Assembly: GCA_026419785.1 (NCBI GenBank)
Contig: JAODTK010002488.1
Location: 124,001 to 188,000, forward strand
DNA length: 64,000 nt
Direction: 5' to 3'
Source of the DNA: Sclerodactyla briareus
Lineage: Eukaryota > Echinodermata > Holothuroidea > Dendrochirotida > Sclerodactylidae
Below, piece by piece: positions 1 to 11,900 of this stretch (its first letter is position 1; each line of letters begins with the position of its first letter). The notes under the pieces were generated by a model. That model saw nothing but the letters and a program-made list of their open reading frames with translations, had not been told where the DNA came from and made no database searches. Both the position numbers and the translations under genes were made by a program.

Positions 1-8
1 AATCACAG

Positions 9-67
9 CTGCTGGTGGAAGCCAACCCTTTTTCTGGCCGACTCACTGTGGATCTCACAGACGTCTG
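9..67 (+). CDS. Exon of unidentified plus-strand gene
   Basis: A 59-base segment follows a TCACAG acceptor and ends at a consensus GTAAGT donor. One frame is open and reads LLVEANPFSGRLTVDLTDV. I do not recognise the protein. The upstream exons lie outside the window. A diverged copy of the same exon is found about 655 bases downstream, which supports the view that this is a genuine exon. The link to the later plus-strand exons at 7,426, 8,208 and 14,579 is inferred from strand and spacing only. Confidence 0.6.
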
Positions 68-189
68 GTAAGTTCAAGATAATTCGTGGGGAGCGACTGA
101 TGGTAAATTTTCGCCTGACAGTATACTGCTGGCCCGGTAATGCATTTTTTGGCAGGGCTGCTCTTCTTTTTTCACCCCACAGACAAACC

Positions 190-252
190 AACACGGTCTG
201 ATTGACAATGCCTGAACAGGGTCGTGGGTTCAATCTCGGACGCGGCATTTTC
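190..252 (+). repeat. Possible tRNA-derived SINE fragment
   Basis: The segment contains a good match to an RNA polymerase III B box (GTGGGTTCAATCTC at 224-237) in tRNA-like surroundings, but no convincing A box or acceptor-stem pairing was seen. It is more likely a SINE head fragment than a functional tRNA gene. Confidence 0.3.
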
Positions 253-354
253 GTTTCTTCTCTAGGCAGAAAAGTTGGTTGGGCCACACAAACTCTTAAC
301 AACCACTGATTCACAATATCCGCTCATTCTGGCTGCTGTGCTCTTCACCTCAAG

Positions 355-447
355 CCCACTCGGCTCTGATGCAACCTGGTGTTCACAACTGGGGGAGGCA
401 CTGCTTCCCGGGCGGCGATGGCTCCATCCTCTGGACATTAAGAAACG
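355..447 (+). CDS. Candidate exon, unidentified gene
   Basis: A 93-base segment lies between a CTCAAG acceptor-like site and a GTAGGT donor. Two frames are open through it. Base composition is more GC-rich than the flanks. There is no homology call, so the exon status rests on splice signals and openness only. Confidence 0.3.
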
Positions 448-663
448 GTAGGTCGGGGCCGGATGATGGAATCATAAGTCCTACAGTGAGTGCCCTTAAA
501 CCTTTTCCTCTTCCCTTCTCCATACATATGCCTGAGTGAAAAGGTCCAGTTATATATTGCGAGGGCTCCTCTGAGGTTAGTTTTGGATCTGATAGAACAT
601 TACTAGCCTAAGAACAACATTTTATGAAAGTGCATACCTTACCTTTTTCTCTGTGCCCCACAG

Positions 664-722
664 CTGCTGGTGAAAGCCAACCGTCGTACTGACCGGATCA
701 CTGTGATCCCACGAATATCGAA
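664..722 (+). CDS. Duplicated copy of the exon at 9-67
   Basis: After a pyrimidine-rich tract and CCACAG acceptor the sequence starts CTGCTGGTGAAAGCCAACC, nearly the same as the exon at 9. It reads LLVKANRRTDRITV in the matching frame. The downstream donor GTAAGT of the first copy is replaced by GAAAGATG, so this copy may be unable to splice at the same place. It could be an alternative exon, a decayed duplicate, or a repeat-domain exon. Confidence 0.45.
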
Positions 723-844
723 AGATGGAGCTGCAACGAAAGGTTGAACATATCATAAATCATGCACCGATGGGCTTACATTGCTCTTCAACGAGATATG
801 TCTGGAGTAGGTCTACATCATGCCAATAAGTGGCTCAAACAGGG

Positions 845-3800
845 AGGATTGTGTGTCTCATACGAGGAAGTGGTTAAGGAGATTATATATAGGAGTAGAG
901 TAGGGATAGATGTGTGAACAGTCGTGATTTGCTCTGCGTAAGAGTGGGTATGGATAATGTGAGGTCAATGTTTCTCTCCGGGAAGTGTAGAGGATAAAAT
1001 GGCGACAGTCTTGAATGTGTCTCTGAGTAGAGTGGTATGGATAATGGATGTCGTGTTCTCTAAGGAATTGGTAGGGATAATGGGACAGTCGTGAATGTGT
1101 CTTAGTAGAGGGTAAGGATAATGGGAAGTCCGTGATGTGTCTCTGAGTAGAGTGTTAGTGGGGGAATAATAGGATTCCTGGGTCTCTAAAAGAAGTGGTA
1201 TGGATAATGAAATGGTCGTGGGTGTGGCGTCTGTTGGGAGAGGAGGAGGAAAATGAAGTCGGTCATGGTTGTGTCTCCGAGAGGAGGGTATGTAATGGAT
1301 GGTCTTGTGTCTCTAAAAGAAGTGGTATGGAAATGGGATGGTCGTGTGTCTCTAATGAAAAGTGGTATGGATAATGGGACAGTCGGAAGGTGTCTGATTA
1401 GAGTGGTGGATAAGGGGACATTCGTGAGATTGTCTCTTCGGTAGAGGGTTAGGGATAATAGGAAATGGTCCTGTGTCCTAAAGAAGTTGTAGGGATAATG
1501 AAAAATGGTCGTGGGTGTGGCTTCTGTGGGAGAGGTAGGAAATGAGCGGTCTTGGTGTGTCTCCGAGATGAAGTGTATGGATAATGGGATTGTCTTGTGT
1601 CCTCTAAAAGAATGGGTAGGTGATTATGAGACATGTCTTGGTAGGTCTGTTGTGGGAGAGGTAGGGATAAATGATCGGGCATGGGTGTGGTCCCCTCTGA
1701 ATAGGAGAGGTAGGATAATGAGTCGTTCATGTGTGTCTCTGAGTAGGATTGGTAGGGATATAGGTCGGTCCTGTCTCCTCCGATAGGAGTGGGGTTATGG
1801 ATAATGGAATGGTCCTGTTTCTAACAGAAGTGGTAGGGATAATGGATGGTCCTGGTTTGTTTTCTCTGTGGTGCGAGAGGTAGGAAATGAGTCGGTCATG
1901 AGTGTGTCTCTGTGGTGGTAGGGATAATGAGTCGGTCCATGAGTTGGTCTCTGTGGAAATGGTAGGGATAATGGGACAGTCGTGAATGTGCTCTGAGTAG
2001 AGTGGTAATGGATTGGGATGGTCGTGTGTCTCTAAGGAAGTGGTATGATAATGGGACAGGTCGTGCATTGTTCTGAGTAGAGGTAGGGATAATGGGACTT
2101 CGTGAATGTGTCTCTGAGAGAGTGTTATGGATAATGGGATGGTCTTGTGTCTCTAAGGGAAGTGGTAGGGATAATGGGACAGTCGTGAATGTGTCCTGAG
2201 TAGAGTGGTAGGGATAATGGGACAGTCGTGAATGTGGCTCTGAGTAGAGTGTTGGGATAAATAGATGTTCCTGTGTCTCTAAAAGAAGTGGTAGGGATAT
2301 GAAATGGTCGTGGGTTGTGGCTCTGGTGGGAATGTAGGGAAATCAGTCGGTCATGGGTGTGTCTCCGAGAGGAGTGATATGGATAATGGGATGGTCTGTG
2401 TCTCTTAAAAGAAGTTGGTATGGATAATGGGATGGTCGTTTGTCTCTAAGGGAGTGGTGGATAATGGAAAGGTCGTGATTGTGTCTGAGTAGTGTGGTAG
2501 GGATAATGGGACAGTCGTGAATGTGTTCTCTGAGTAGATTGTTTAGGGATAATAGGATGGTCCTGTGTCTCTAAAAGAAGTGGTAGGGATAATAAATGGT
2601 CCTGGGTGTGGCCTCTGTGGGAGAGGTAGGAACATGATCTGTCAGGGTGTGTCTGCCGAGAGGAGTGTATGTATGGGATGGTCTTGTTCTCTAAAAGAAG
2701 AGGTAGGGATCATGAGATGGTCGTTGGTAGTCTTTGTGGAGAGGTAGGATAATGAGATAATGGTCATGGGTGTGTCTCTGAGAGGAGAGGTAGGGATAAT
2801 GAGTCGGGCATGGGTGTGTCCGCTGAGAGGAGTGTAGGGATATAGGTCCGGGTCATGTCGCCGATAGGATGGGGTATTGATATGGAATGGTCCTGTTTCT
2901 CACAGAAGTGGTAGGGATAATGGGATGGTCCCTGGTTGTTTCTCTGTGCGAGAGGTAGGGAAAATATTCGGTCATGAGTGTGTCCTCTGTGGGGAGTGGT
3001 AGGGATAGAGCGGTCATGAGTGTGGCTCCTGTGGAAGAGGGGTAGGGATAATGAGTCGTTCATGGGTGTGTCTCTGTGGGAGAGGTAGGGAGATGAGTCG
3101 TCATGAGTGTGTCTCTGTGGGAGAGGTAGGGATATGGGGTCGGTCCATGAGTGTGGGCTCCTCTGGAGAGTTCGGGATAAGAATGGTCGGGTGTGTCTCT
3201 GGTGGGGAAAGGTAGGAATATTGAGTCGTCATGGGTGTGTCTCTGTGGGAGAGGTAGGAAATGAGTCGGTCATGGTTGTTCTCCGAGAGCGTGGTAGGAT
3301 AATGGAGGTCCTGTGTCTCTGAAAGAATGGTCGATGATTTAGTGCGGCATGATTGTGGTCTCTTTGGGAGAGGTAGGGATACTGAGTCGATCATGAAGTG
3401 TGTCTCTGTTGGGAAGTAGGGATAATGATATGGTCTGAGTGTGTCTTCTGTGAAGGTAGGGAATAATGAGTCGGTCATAGGTGTGGTCTTGTGGGAGAGA
3501 GTGGGATATGAGTCGGTGCTGAGCTGTGTCTCTGTGGGAGAGGTAGGATAATGAGATAATGGTCATGGGTGTGTCTCTGTGGGAGAGGTGGGGATAATGA
3601 TTCGATATTAGTGTGTCTCTGTGGGAGAGGTAAGGGATAAGGAAGTCAGTCCTGAGTGTGTTCTGTGGGAGAGGTAGGGATATGAGTTGGTCATGTGGTG
3701 TGTTTCTGAGAGGAGTGGTAGGGATAATGGGTTGGTCATGGGTGTGTCCTCTGTGGGAGAGGTAGGGATTGAGTCGGTCATGAGTTGTCTCTGTGGGAGA

Positions 3801-5072
3801 GGTAGGAAATGAGTCGGTCATGATTGTGTCTCTGTGGGAGAGGTAAGGGATACTGGAGGCGGTCCATGAGTGTGTCTCTGTGGGATAGGTAGGATAATGA
3901 GTCGGTCATGAGTGTGCTCGGTGGGAAGAGGTATGGATAATGAGTCGGTCCCATGGTGTGTCCTCCTGTGGACGGAGGTAGGATAATGAGATGGTCGTGT
4001 GGGTGTGTCTCTGTTGGAGAGGTAGGAAATAATTAGATGGTCGTGGGTGGTGTCTCTGTGGGAAAGGTAGGGATAATGAGTCGGGCATGGTGTGTCTCTG
4101 TGGGAGAGGTAGGGATAATGAGATAGTCCCGTGGTGTGTCTCTGTGTAAAGGGTGGGATAATGATTCGTTCATTAGTGTGTTCTGTGGGAGAGGTGGATT
4201 ATGTCGGTCATGGGTGTGTCTCCTGTGGTAGAAGGTAGGAATAATGCAGTCGGTCATGAGTGTAGGTCTTTGTGGGATAGGTAGGGATAATGTGTCGGTC
4301 ATGGGTGTGTCTCTGTGGGAGAGTGGTAGGGATAATGAGTTCCGGTCATTGGTGTGTCCTCCGAAGGAGTGGTAGGATCATGATTCGGTCATGATGTGTC
4401 TCTGTGGTAGAAGGTAGGGATAATATTCGGTCATGGTGTGTCTCTTGGGAGAGGTATGGATCAATAGTCGGCCTGGGTGTGTCTCTGTGGGAGAGGGGAG
4501 GGATAATGAGTCGGTCAGGGGTGTGTCTCCGAGAGGAGTGGGTAGGATAAATGGTCGGTCATGAGTGTGTCTCTGTGGTTAGAGGTAGGGATAATGAGTC
4601 CGGTCATGGGTGTGTCTCTGTGGAGAGGTAGGGACTAATGAGGTCGGTCCAGAGTGTTGTCTCTTGGGAGAGTAGGGATAATTAGTCGGTCTGAAGTGTT
4701 GTCTCTGTGGAGAGGTAGGATAATTAGTCGTCAAATGGTTGTGTCTCTGTGGGAAAGGTAGGGATAATGAGTCGGTCATGTGTGTGTGTCTCCGAGAGGA
4801 CTTGGTAGGGAATAATGATTCGGTCATGGAGTGTGTCTCTGTGGAAGAGGTAGGGATAATGAGATGGTGCATGGGTGTGTCTCTGTTGGAGAGGTAGGGA
4901 TAATGAGCGTTCATGGGTGGTCTCTGTGGGAACGTAGGGATAATGATTCGGTCATGGGTTGTATTTTCTGAGAGGAGAGTAGTAATAATACTTCGGACAT
5001 TGGTGTGTCTCCGAGAGGAGTGGTAGGGATAATGGGTCGGTCATGGTTGGTGTCTCCGAGAGGAAGTGGCTC
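845..5072. repeat. 43-45 bp tandem satellite, about 95 copies
   Basis: The whole stretch is built from a 43-45 base unit with core TAGGGATAATGAGTCGGTC followed by ATGRGTGTGTCTCTGTGGGAGAGG. Units in about 845-2,900 mix several variants: a GGGACAGTCGTGAATG type with CTGAGTAGAGTGG, a GGATGGTCCTGTGTC type with CTAAAAGAAGTGG, and a GTGTCTCCGAGAGGAG type. From about 2,960 to the end the GAGTCGGTCATG/CTGTGGGAGAGG type dominates. Reading frames across it (rich in Ser, Tyr, Pro, His) are by-products of the period and are not genes. Confidence 0.97.
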
Positions 5073-6680
5073 AACGGGAGGTGGGTGTGTCTGCTATTTG
5101 CTCTAAGCTGTTCTAATTTCCCATCCACCAATGTTACAATCAATAAATGTCTTTGCGTTTTTGGTCAGATCACTTGAGTCAACTGCTCTTATAGTACAGA
5201 TATTTATGTAAAGGTGGGTGTGCACAAAGGTTCTGTGCTGAGCCCTTCATTGCTCATTATGGGTTTCTGAAGCTCTCTCTAGTGAATTAGAAAGAACTGG
5301 TTGCCCTTGGGAGATACTGTTATGCAATGTTTTTCTCTGGCTGGTTGCTGAAACTGTGGAGGAGTTATTTCAGGAATTCAGGGAAGGGAAGGTGGTATAG
5401 AGACACAAGGTTTGCAGGTCACTATGCCAGAAGACTGAAGTTTTATGGTCAACGCCCTGTTGGTATCCCAGCTTTTAGTGTCTGGTCCCTGTTCTGTTTG
5501 CAAAAAGGGTTTGGTGGCAGCAGTACTAATCTTTTTGTCGTGCTGTAATGAATTCCCTCTAGTCGGTGAGCAAATAAACGGGGAGAAAAGATATGAATAA
5601 TCTGAGGAGTCCAGAAGGGTAGAATAGGTGGTTCGGTCATGTTGAGACTTGAGAGGATGGGTGACAGTGACTGGGTCAATAAGTCAGGGTGTTTAGGTGG
5701 CTGGCCAACAAATACTGGCAGTGGAGTTGTGTGGCAGCGACCTTGCCTTCCAAGTGTTATTACCTTTCCTTGCCCAGAATAGGTTGAGAGAAGAAGGTGT
5801 TGATAAAATCAGTTTACCCATCTTGCATGGACTCCTGCGTAAAACCGTTCATGAATGATAGAATGTCCTGCTCATTTGCTCTAAACTGTGCTAATTTGCC
5901 CTATCACTACTGCTCCCCCAGGAATTGCATTTCAATAATGTCCTGAAGGTTTCGCTCTAAACCCTTCTAATTTGCCCTATCACTTAATTGCTCTCCAGAT
6001 TTCTCAATGATACCTGACTATTTTGCCTTCCCTGGTGGTCTTGCTTCACAAGACCTAAATGGAATCTTTTTGCCAATCTCCCGGGCTATTTCATTTTTGC
6101 AGGTAAAATGTTTTTCCCCACTGTTGAGATTACATGTAGCTCCGTTCTCTGACGATTCATTGTACATGGAACAGTTTAATAAAGCAAATTTTTGTGAGTA
6201 CTTGATTTTATTTCTTTGTCTATTCTCTTCCCGACCCTGTGTTATGGGGTTGGATTTTGGAATCCACTTTGATTCAATGTAGTGCTTTTGCTACGTTCAA
6301 CCATTGGAAGGCATATAATCTTTGTTGTCATATGGTATCTTCAGTATTGAAATATGGTTTAATGGTGGCATGAAAATCTTTGTTGTCATATAATATGTCC
6401 CATATAAGTCAATGGGAATATTCCTCTGGGCATCCTACTCCCAACAAGATAGAGGTGTGAAGTAACACATAATGGAATGAAAGATCACAGGTTAGGGGGG
6501 TGCAAAGTTGGATGGAAGGGGTGGGGGTGAGAATAGGTCGAGGCTGTGGAAACTGGGTTGGGGTCATGTACTACGGCATTGGCTTCAATTGATGGATTTC
6601 AAGTGGATTCGACCTATTGAAAACCACAATCAAATTGATTCATGTTGTTGTATATGCAAACTTTCCTCTCTCTTTGGCAG
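5073..6680. other. Non-coding stretch with short local repeats
   Basis: No exon was recognised here. A short motif, GCTCTAAACTGTGCTAATTTGCC with variants, occurs at about 5,098, 5,877 and 5,950. A second short direct repeat (AATCTTTGTTGTCATAT) occurs at about 6,317 and 6,378. Probably intron of the plus-strand gene. Confidence 0.5.
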
Positions 6681-6723
6681 GTATCAACAATCTTTCCATG
6701 GTGGTAACCTCACCAGTCTACGG
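6681..6723 (+). CDS. Weak candidate exon, unidentified gene
   Basis: A very strong pyrimidine tract and acceptor (CTTTCCTCTCTCTTTGGCAG) precedes a 43-base segment ending at a GTAGGC donor-like site. Two frames are open. Support is limited to splice signals. Confidence 0.3.
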
Positions 6724-7425
6724 GTAGGCCTCGTAACAGGAATTTCTCAGGCAACCCGTTGTGGTAGGTCATACTGCATTCTCTCTGAACTGGGGGGTTT
6801 ACAGACCAGGGTAAAAGCTCTCGAATAGGATGCTATATTTGGGACATTAGGGGATTAAGGAGCAATTCAGGGATGCCCATGTCATGTGATCTCCGCTGCT
6901 GTCCCTTACAAGGCTAGGAGCATCTACATCTACCTCATGTTAGGATGATTTCCTCATTACGTGTCAATCAGCCAGTCTTGCGATGGGGGATGTTCTGAGG
7001 GAAATGATTGTAGTGATGATACCACTTCTAATTGAGACTGACTCAAACTTTTCCTTGCTAAACTTTGAAGGACTTCCTAAAATTTCTCAATCACTCATAA
7101 TCATGTAAATCATGTAAACTGGAAGTTAGTGGTTTTTGTATCAGGGGTTGAGGAAGGATTCAGGAAGCATGAAGCAGAGCAGTGATTTTTGGTCATGCCA
7201 AAAATCTGCCAATTGGGTTGACCCCTCACACGGGCCCATGACTCGCTACGCTCATCACAATCTATCAGATTGTGGTATGGTTGCCATGAGACTGAAACCT
7301 CATTTCTGTGTAAGTCGAACGTCCCTGACGCATACTGTCCATGACAAGCAATAGTTCCTCTCAATTCCGAGGGGAGCGTTCTCGTTTTTCTAGACGATTA
7401 TGCGTCCTTACCTTCTTCTTTGTAG

Positions 7426-7603
7426 GACCTTCGATATCAGGATATGTCTGGCGAGGTCCGTGAAGTACACAGTGAACTTTGAGACGGCCGCTGAGAGCGA
7501 CCTCCACAGGATCGAGATCCCGCTCAACTACACCACACACCAGCTGGGGGCCAGTGTCCACGGCCTGGCGCCTTCTTGTTTCGACTCAGCCTTCCATGGC
7601 TCT
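7426..7603 (+). CDS. Exon of unidentified plus-strand gene
   Basis: A 178-base segment lies between a CTTCTTCTTTGTAG acceptor and a GTGAGT donor. It is distinctly GC-rich against AT-rich flanks and one frame is open along its whole length, including the stretch [19 protein letters not shown] and a later [10 protein letters not shown]. Codon choice looks like host coding sequence. I do not recognise the family. It may be an extracellular beta-rich domain, but that is only an impression from alternating residues. Confidence 0.72.
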
Positions 7604-8083
7604 GTGAGTGATGAATTGAGCGAATTATTCCTTTTCCGGCTAATGTCAAACATATACGTTGGACGGAGGTTTGCCACCTGTGTCGAACACGGTATATTAC
7701 GTTGACACTTCACACTGATTTTAGTGATGTTATCCCCTCTTGAATAACATATTTTGAGAGAGATTTGGCAGACTGAAGTCACTTTTTAAAGCCTTTGAAA
7801 ACATACAAAACTCCAACATGAATTATCAATACCATATTTCATTCATGTGACTAATAGGATTGTTATTCATGTAGAAAACATCTTTTCAACAATATTTTTT
7901 ATTAGTTGTCATAGTTTCAGTAGAATGAATGGGTAGAATCCTAGAATTATTCAGCTCTTTTTAGTACGCATGGAGCAAGGCACAAAGGTTTTCAGCTAAT
8001 TCAAGATTTTGTCTCGAGTTAGCTACTCCCCCTCCCCATTTGAGGGCCTTATGCAGATTCGCTGCTCGGGAAAGATGGCCCTT

Positions 8084-8101
8084 CCCCCCCCCCCCCCCCC
8101 C
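8084..8101. repeat. Poly-C homopolymer
   Basis: An uninterrupted run of about 18 C. Similar G or C runs recur at 27,875, 42,332, 43,807 and 60,599. Confidence 0.9.
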
Positions 8102-8207
8102 TCCCTCTACTCACGTTTCAAGTTGTGCATGGTTTCCTGTCTCTAGTGAAGGGCTATACAGCTGACATTATATACCGGAGGGTGGCGTCTCGTCTTCTCT
8201 TTCACAG

Positions 8208-8258
8208 GCAAAGTTACTGCTTTCCACTGCACCACCAGCCACTGACTCTTGGTATCAG
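8208..8258 (+). CDS. Short in-phase exon, unidentified gene
   Basis: Exactly 51 bases (17 codons) lie between a CTTCTCTTTCACAG acceptor and a consensus GTACGT donor. The first frame is open and reads AKLLLSTAPPATDSWYQ. A second frame is open too, so the reading frame is not certain. The P-P-A-T-D-S-W-Y string resembles edges of secreted beta-sandwich domains, but I cannot name one. Confidence 0.6.
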
Positions 8259-8862
8259 GTACGTTTTACACCCTGCTACTTCAGGATCATTATACAATCT
8301 TTTTGTTGTTCTTTGCAGTCTTCTTATATTTTTGTGTTTTGCCTTTGACCAGAATTTGGAAATAGTTGTGTCAACAATCTGTTAAAATAGTAACATTTAC
8401 ATCCTCAACTTCAAAAAAATATGCAAGCGACCCACTCCTCAGTCGTCATAGTGATGTTGTTTCGTCAGTTTTGTTGAGACTTGGAGAACAACTGCAGGAT
8501 AATTGTTAACATCCCATCATGCATTATTCTTCGTTTTCTATCAAACTGTACACATTAATTCAACTTATAGAATAATGTTGTTGATGGCTACTTTGGCTAG
8601 TGACAGCACCCGAACTTCGTTGAATGTTTGCTTTATTCAACCCGCAGAATATGGTATCCAATAACATATTTATCAGTGTTGTTCAACTGCACGTCATGCT
8701 TATTGCACATAGAATTCTCCCCAATTCCTCTGCCTAATGGACCAAATAGGCCAATACCTCCTATTGGAACCTCATATTGAATGGGGTTCAGCCTATAGAT
8801 ATAGTTTTCTATTCTCTACAGTCAAAACTTACTTTCAGGGCCAACGTTACCTTCTGGACTTC

Positions 8863-8985
8863 ACAAACTGCATTTCGTTCGTGCCAAACGCCGCTTCACA
8901 CACCCTTACCCACTAAAAAAAGAGTTAAGCACAGCCCCGTTACCGAAACCAGCCGTTTTTTTTAAAACAGCTGGGAGCGTAGGGG
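8863..8985 (+). repeat. Left inverted terminal repeat of DIRS element
   Basis: Matches the reverse complement of 13,421-13,546 over roughly 120 bases with small gaps. Shared blocks include TGCATTT, GCCAAACG, CCGCTTCA, ACACACCC, AAAGAGTTAAGCACAGCCCC, and AGCTGGGAGCG followed by TAGG. Confidence 0.88.
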
Positions 8986-9049
8986 GGGGCGGGCTGCACT
9001 ATCATTTCTTTGCGGTGTGTTTGCAACTAGCACACCGCTACTGTTATCA

Positions 9050-10140
9050 TGTTGAGTTTACGCTTCCACGCCCTTTCGGCCACTATTGCCAACCACTATC
9101 AGTGAGTATAATTCTTTGTTTGGGGTTGGGTGTATTTTCTGTAATTAATTCCTTTTCTCCCATTCTTGAATCGTAACGTCGATAGCGGGCCATCGGTCTG
9201 TGTTTGTCCGGGTCTTTGTTTTGGGCTTCGTTCGGGTGCCCGAGACCGTTCTTCCGTGGGGGTCTTGGGTTTTCTCCCTCCCCCCCGCCCGGGCTAGTGC
9301 GTTAATTCATTTCCCCCTATCTTGTTTCGGTTCGTTCGAGCCCTCTCTGGGCTCTGTCCGCCCCCTTGGGCTCCGGTCGGGGGTGTTTCCCTCACTTATT
9401 CGTAGCGGGGTTTTTCCCCCTCCTCTCGCCTATTCGCCTATCGCAAGCTTTGCACTAGGACTTTTACACACTGTGGCTATGGGGGTTTTATCCGTCCGTG
9501 ACTTTGGTGTGTTTTTCCCCGTGTCGGTGTGCCTAGGCCCCTCCTGCGCTCAGATCGCTTGGCTTCTCACAGGCTGTGCCTAATTTGCATGATCAAAGGG
9601 CACCCTCCGTTTCCTTTTTTAGGCCATTCGACGGATGCCTTGGGTGCCCCATAATTGTTGTGGTCTATAGTCCTATTTTTATTAATATGTCACGCATATG
9701 TTGCCCTCTGTTGCAGGCTATAGCTGGGGTAGGGGCAAAAATTTTCTTTTCAGTCAATGACCTGGTGCATTTTTGTTCCTCTTTCAGAGCCATCGTCGAG
9801 CGTTTTGTTCTTTTTTTTTTTTTTTTTTTTTTAGAGGACAGTCTTCTGGTCAGGGTCGCCGCGCTCGGGGAGCCCTAGCGTCTCGTCCCTCCGGAGGGCG
9901 GAGGTTCCCCCCCACCCCCTTAAGCAGGAGGGGAACCGTCCAAGCTTCCCCGGCAAGCCCAGGTGGCTCATTCTCCCCCTCCCCAGTGTCAGAGGAGGCA
10001 TGCCTCCAGCCAGCCCGGGGTAAGTGACTACCGGCCCACTGTCCAGAGCCCCCCAGGCGACCCCACCTGTGGGGGTCATCTCCGTGACTTTGCGGGGGCG
10101 TGGCCCCTGTCACCGGCGGACAGGTGATCCTTGCCACACG
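9050..10140 (+). pseudogene. DIRS gag-like / 5' coding region
   Basis: GC-rich sequence between the left terminal repeat and the polymerase, with several open stretches in different frames, one of them (around 9,840-10,020) rich in Arg, Gly, Ser and Pro like the C-terminal part of DIRS gag proteins. A run of 22 T at about 9,810 interrupts the region. No zinc knuckle was seen. The gag assignment follows from position in the element more than from motifs. Confidence 0.45.
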
Positions 10141-10149
10141 CTCTCCCAG

Positions 10150-11250
10150 GGTATCGTCTGGAGTTTCGCGCCTCCCCCCCCGAGCTCTAGGTCAGTGTTG
10201 AGCGGCCGGGCTTTTCGGCTAAGCCGGTCCCCGCGGACGCTCCTAACCCAGGCGTCGGCGTTGGAGAGAGAGTCGAAAACCCTTTTGGCCAAGAGGGCCA
10301 TTACTCCCTCCTCCCACAGGAAGTGCCACGGTTTGTGGCATCCTTCTTTCTGACGCCCAAGTGGGACGGTTCGTGGCGGCCGATATTGAATCTGCGTCCT
10401 CTCAACCGTTTCGTCTGCCCACCCCACTTCCACATGGAGAACACCAGCGTGAGTTTCAACACCTCGGAGGGGGTCGCTGAGCGACTGTCTGGTGGACCTA
10501 GCGGATGCATACTTGCTTATCCCGTCGCGGAGGATTCTTCTTCCTAATGCTTCCGCTACCCCGCGCTTCCTCCTACCGACTTACCAGTCGCCCGTTTGGG
10601 TTGTCGCGGCGCCCCGGTGTGTTTACACGGGTCCAAGAGCCATGGTGGCCCATCTGAGTCGTCAGGGGGTCCAGATCTTCACTTACCTGGACGCCTGGCT
10701 TATCGTGGGGGACCTCAGCGCGGAGGTTTCAGAGAGCACCCGCATGGTTCTGACTTGCGGGGCCTGGGATGGCTCGTCCACTTCGCCAAGTCCTACCTGC
10801 GACAACCGTCCCCACGATCGTATATTCTGGTTGCGCAGATCGATTTCGCGGACGGTGTGGCCACCCCCACCCTGGGGGACTGGTGGCCCTGCAAGCCGGG
10901 TGGCGGCTGGTTCAGGGCAGAACTTGCTGCGCGGCGTGGCTGTTCTCCTCGGCTTTCAATGATGGCGAACCCAGTGGACCTGGGCCCCTTTTGCCGGCTG
11001 TACCTGCGCACCCCATCAGATCCACCTCTTGGCTTTTTGCGCCGTCCTTCTCCGGGATCTGTCACGCCAGTGCCCTGGCAGCCACACCTGGAGCCGATAA
11101 TCCTGTTGTGTCTGAATAGGGAAACTTCATGCGGGGGTACGGTTCCTCCCCCGCCTTCCCGATCCCAACCTTTTGTTGGCCGCACTCGGAACGCCTCGCT
11201 TGGAGTTGCGTGGGCTCCCGTGTGGGATTCGGGAATTACGGGGAACCCAC
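10150..11250 (+). pseudogene. DIRS reverse transcriptase, inactivated
   Basis: The finger-palm motif KWDGSWRPILNLRPLNRF is at about 10,359-10,412, followed by PPHFHMEN. The first catalytic block appears in another frame as DLADAYLLIP at about 10,495. The third block reads YLDAWLIV at about 10,684: the usual YLDDWL motif has Ala (codon 693-695 of 10,xxx) in place of the second catalytic Asp. The thumb-side segment LGWLVHFAKSYLRQP follows in yet another frame. At least two frameshifts separate the motifs. This is established DIRS polymerase architecture; loss of function is inferred from the Ala and the broken frame. Confidence 0.9.
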
Positions 11251-11900
11251 AATAAGTGTGCTCGAGTTGCTGGCGGTTGTTCCCGCGCCTTGAAATTATA
11301 TTGCAAAACCGAGAGTGGCGGGCCGCTCGTCTCTGTTCCGTTGCGACAGTACCGCGGGCGGTAATCCGTACAGACCCACAGCAGGGGGCGGGACGCCCAT
11401 TCGCGGAGTCTATGGTCAGTGACATAGGATCTGTTCCTGTGGTGCCTCACGCACGGGGTGCGTTTTCATGCGGTTCACCTTCTTCAACCTTCCTTGTTCA
11501 AATAACTCTCCATCGCGGACATGCGCTCTCGCCCAAAAAACACTTCAACGTTTTCATGCTCCGACGGAGTGGTCTCTCAACGTCGGAGTTGTACAAGCGA
11601 TGTTCGAGGCGTTTCAAATCGTCCGGAGGTGGACTTGTTCGCCTCGCCACGCAAAGCTGCCTCTCCTCTTCTGCACACGAGTCCCGTCGAGGGCGCCTTG
11701 GTGGTCGATGCTCCCCTGGCTCTGGTATGGGGCCCCCTTTCTCGTGCGTACGCCTTCCCGCCCGTTCGGCTAGTCGAAAGGTAGTCAGGGAGCCCGTCGT
11801 TGGGTCCCCTGATAGCAGCGCCGTTTTTTTTTGGCCGACCCGACGTGTTCCGGCCAATTCTTGCATTGCTTGGCGGGGGGCGCCGCGAATTCTCCCCGGC
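11250..11900 (+). pseudogene. DIRS RNase H and DLFAS domain, decayed
   Basis: A degraded RNase H region (ALKLYCKT in one frame, AVIRTDPQQGA in another) is followed by PEVDLFASPR at about 11,625 and RAYAFPPVRL at about 11,747, then APFFFGRPDVFRPILALL at about 11,815. These strings occur in this order in DIRS polyproteins between RNase H and the recombinase. Stops and shifts interrupt them. Confidence 0.8.

Noticed and set aside
845..5072. Long Ser/Tyr/His/Pro-rich reading frames in the satellite
   Set aside because: They follow from the 43-45 base period, occur on both strands and change frame with every indel.
845..5072. Array considered as a CRISPR or as homing endonuclease targets (TAGGGATAA resembles half of the I-SceI site)
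   Set aside because: There are no unique spacers between constant repeats, the genome is animal, and only half of the 18-base endonuclease site is present.
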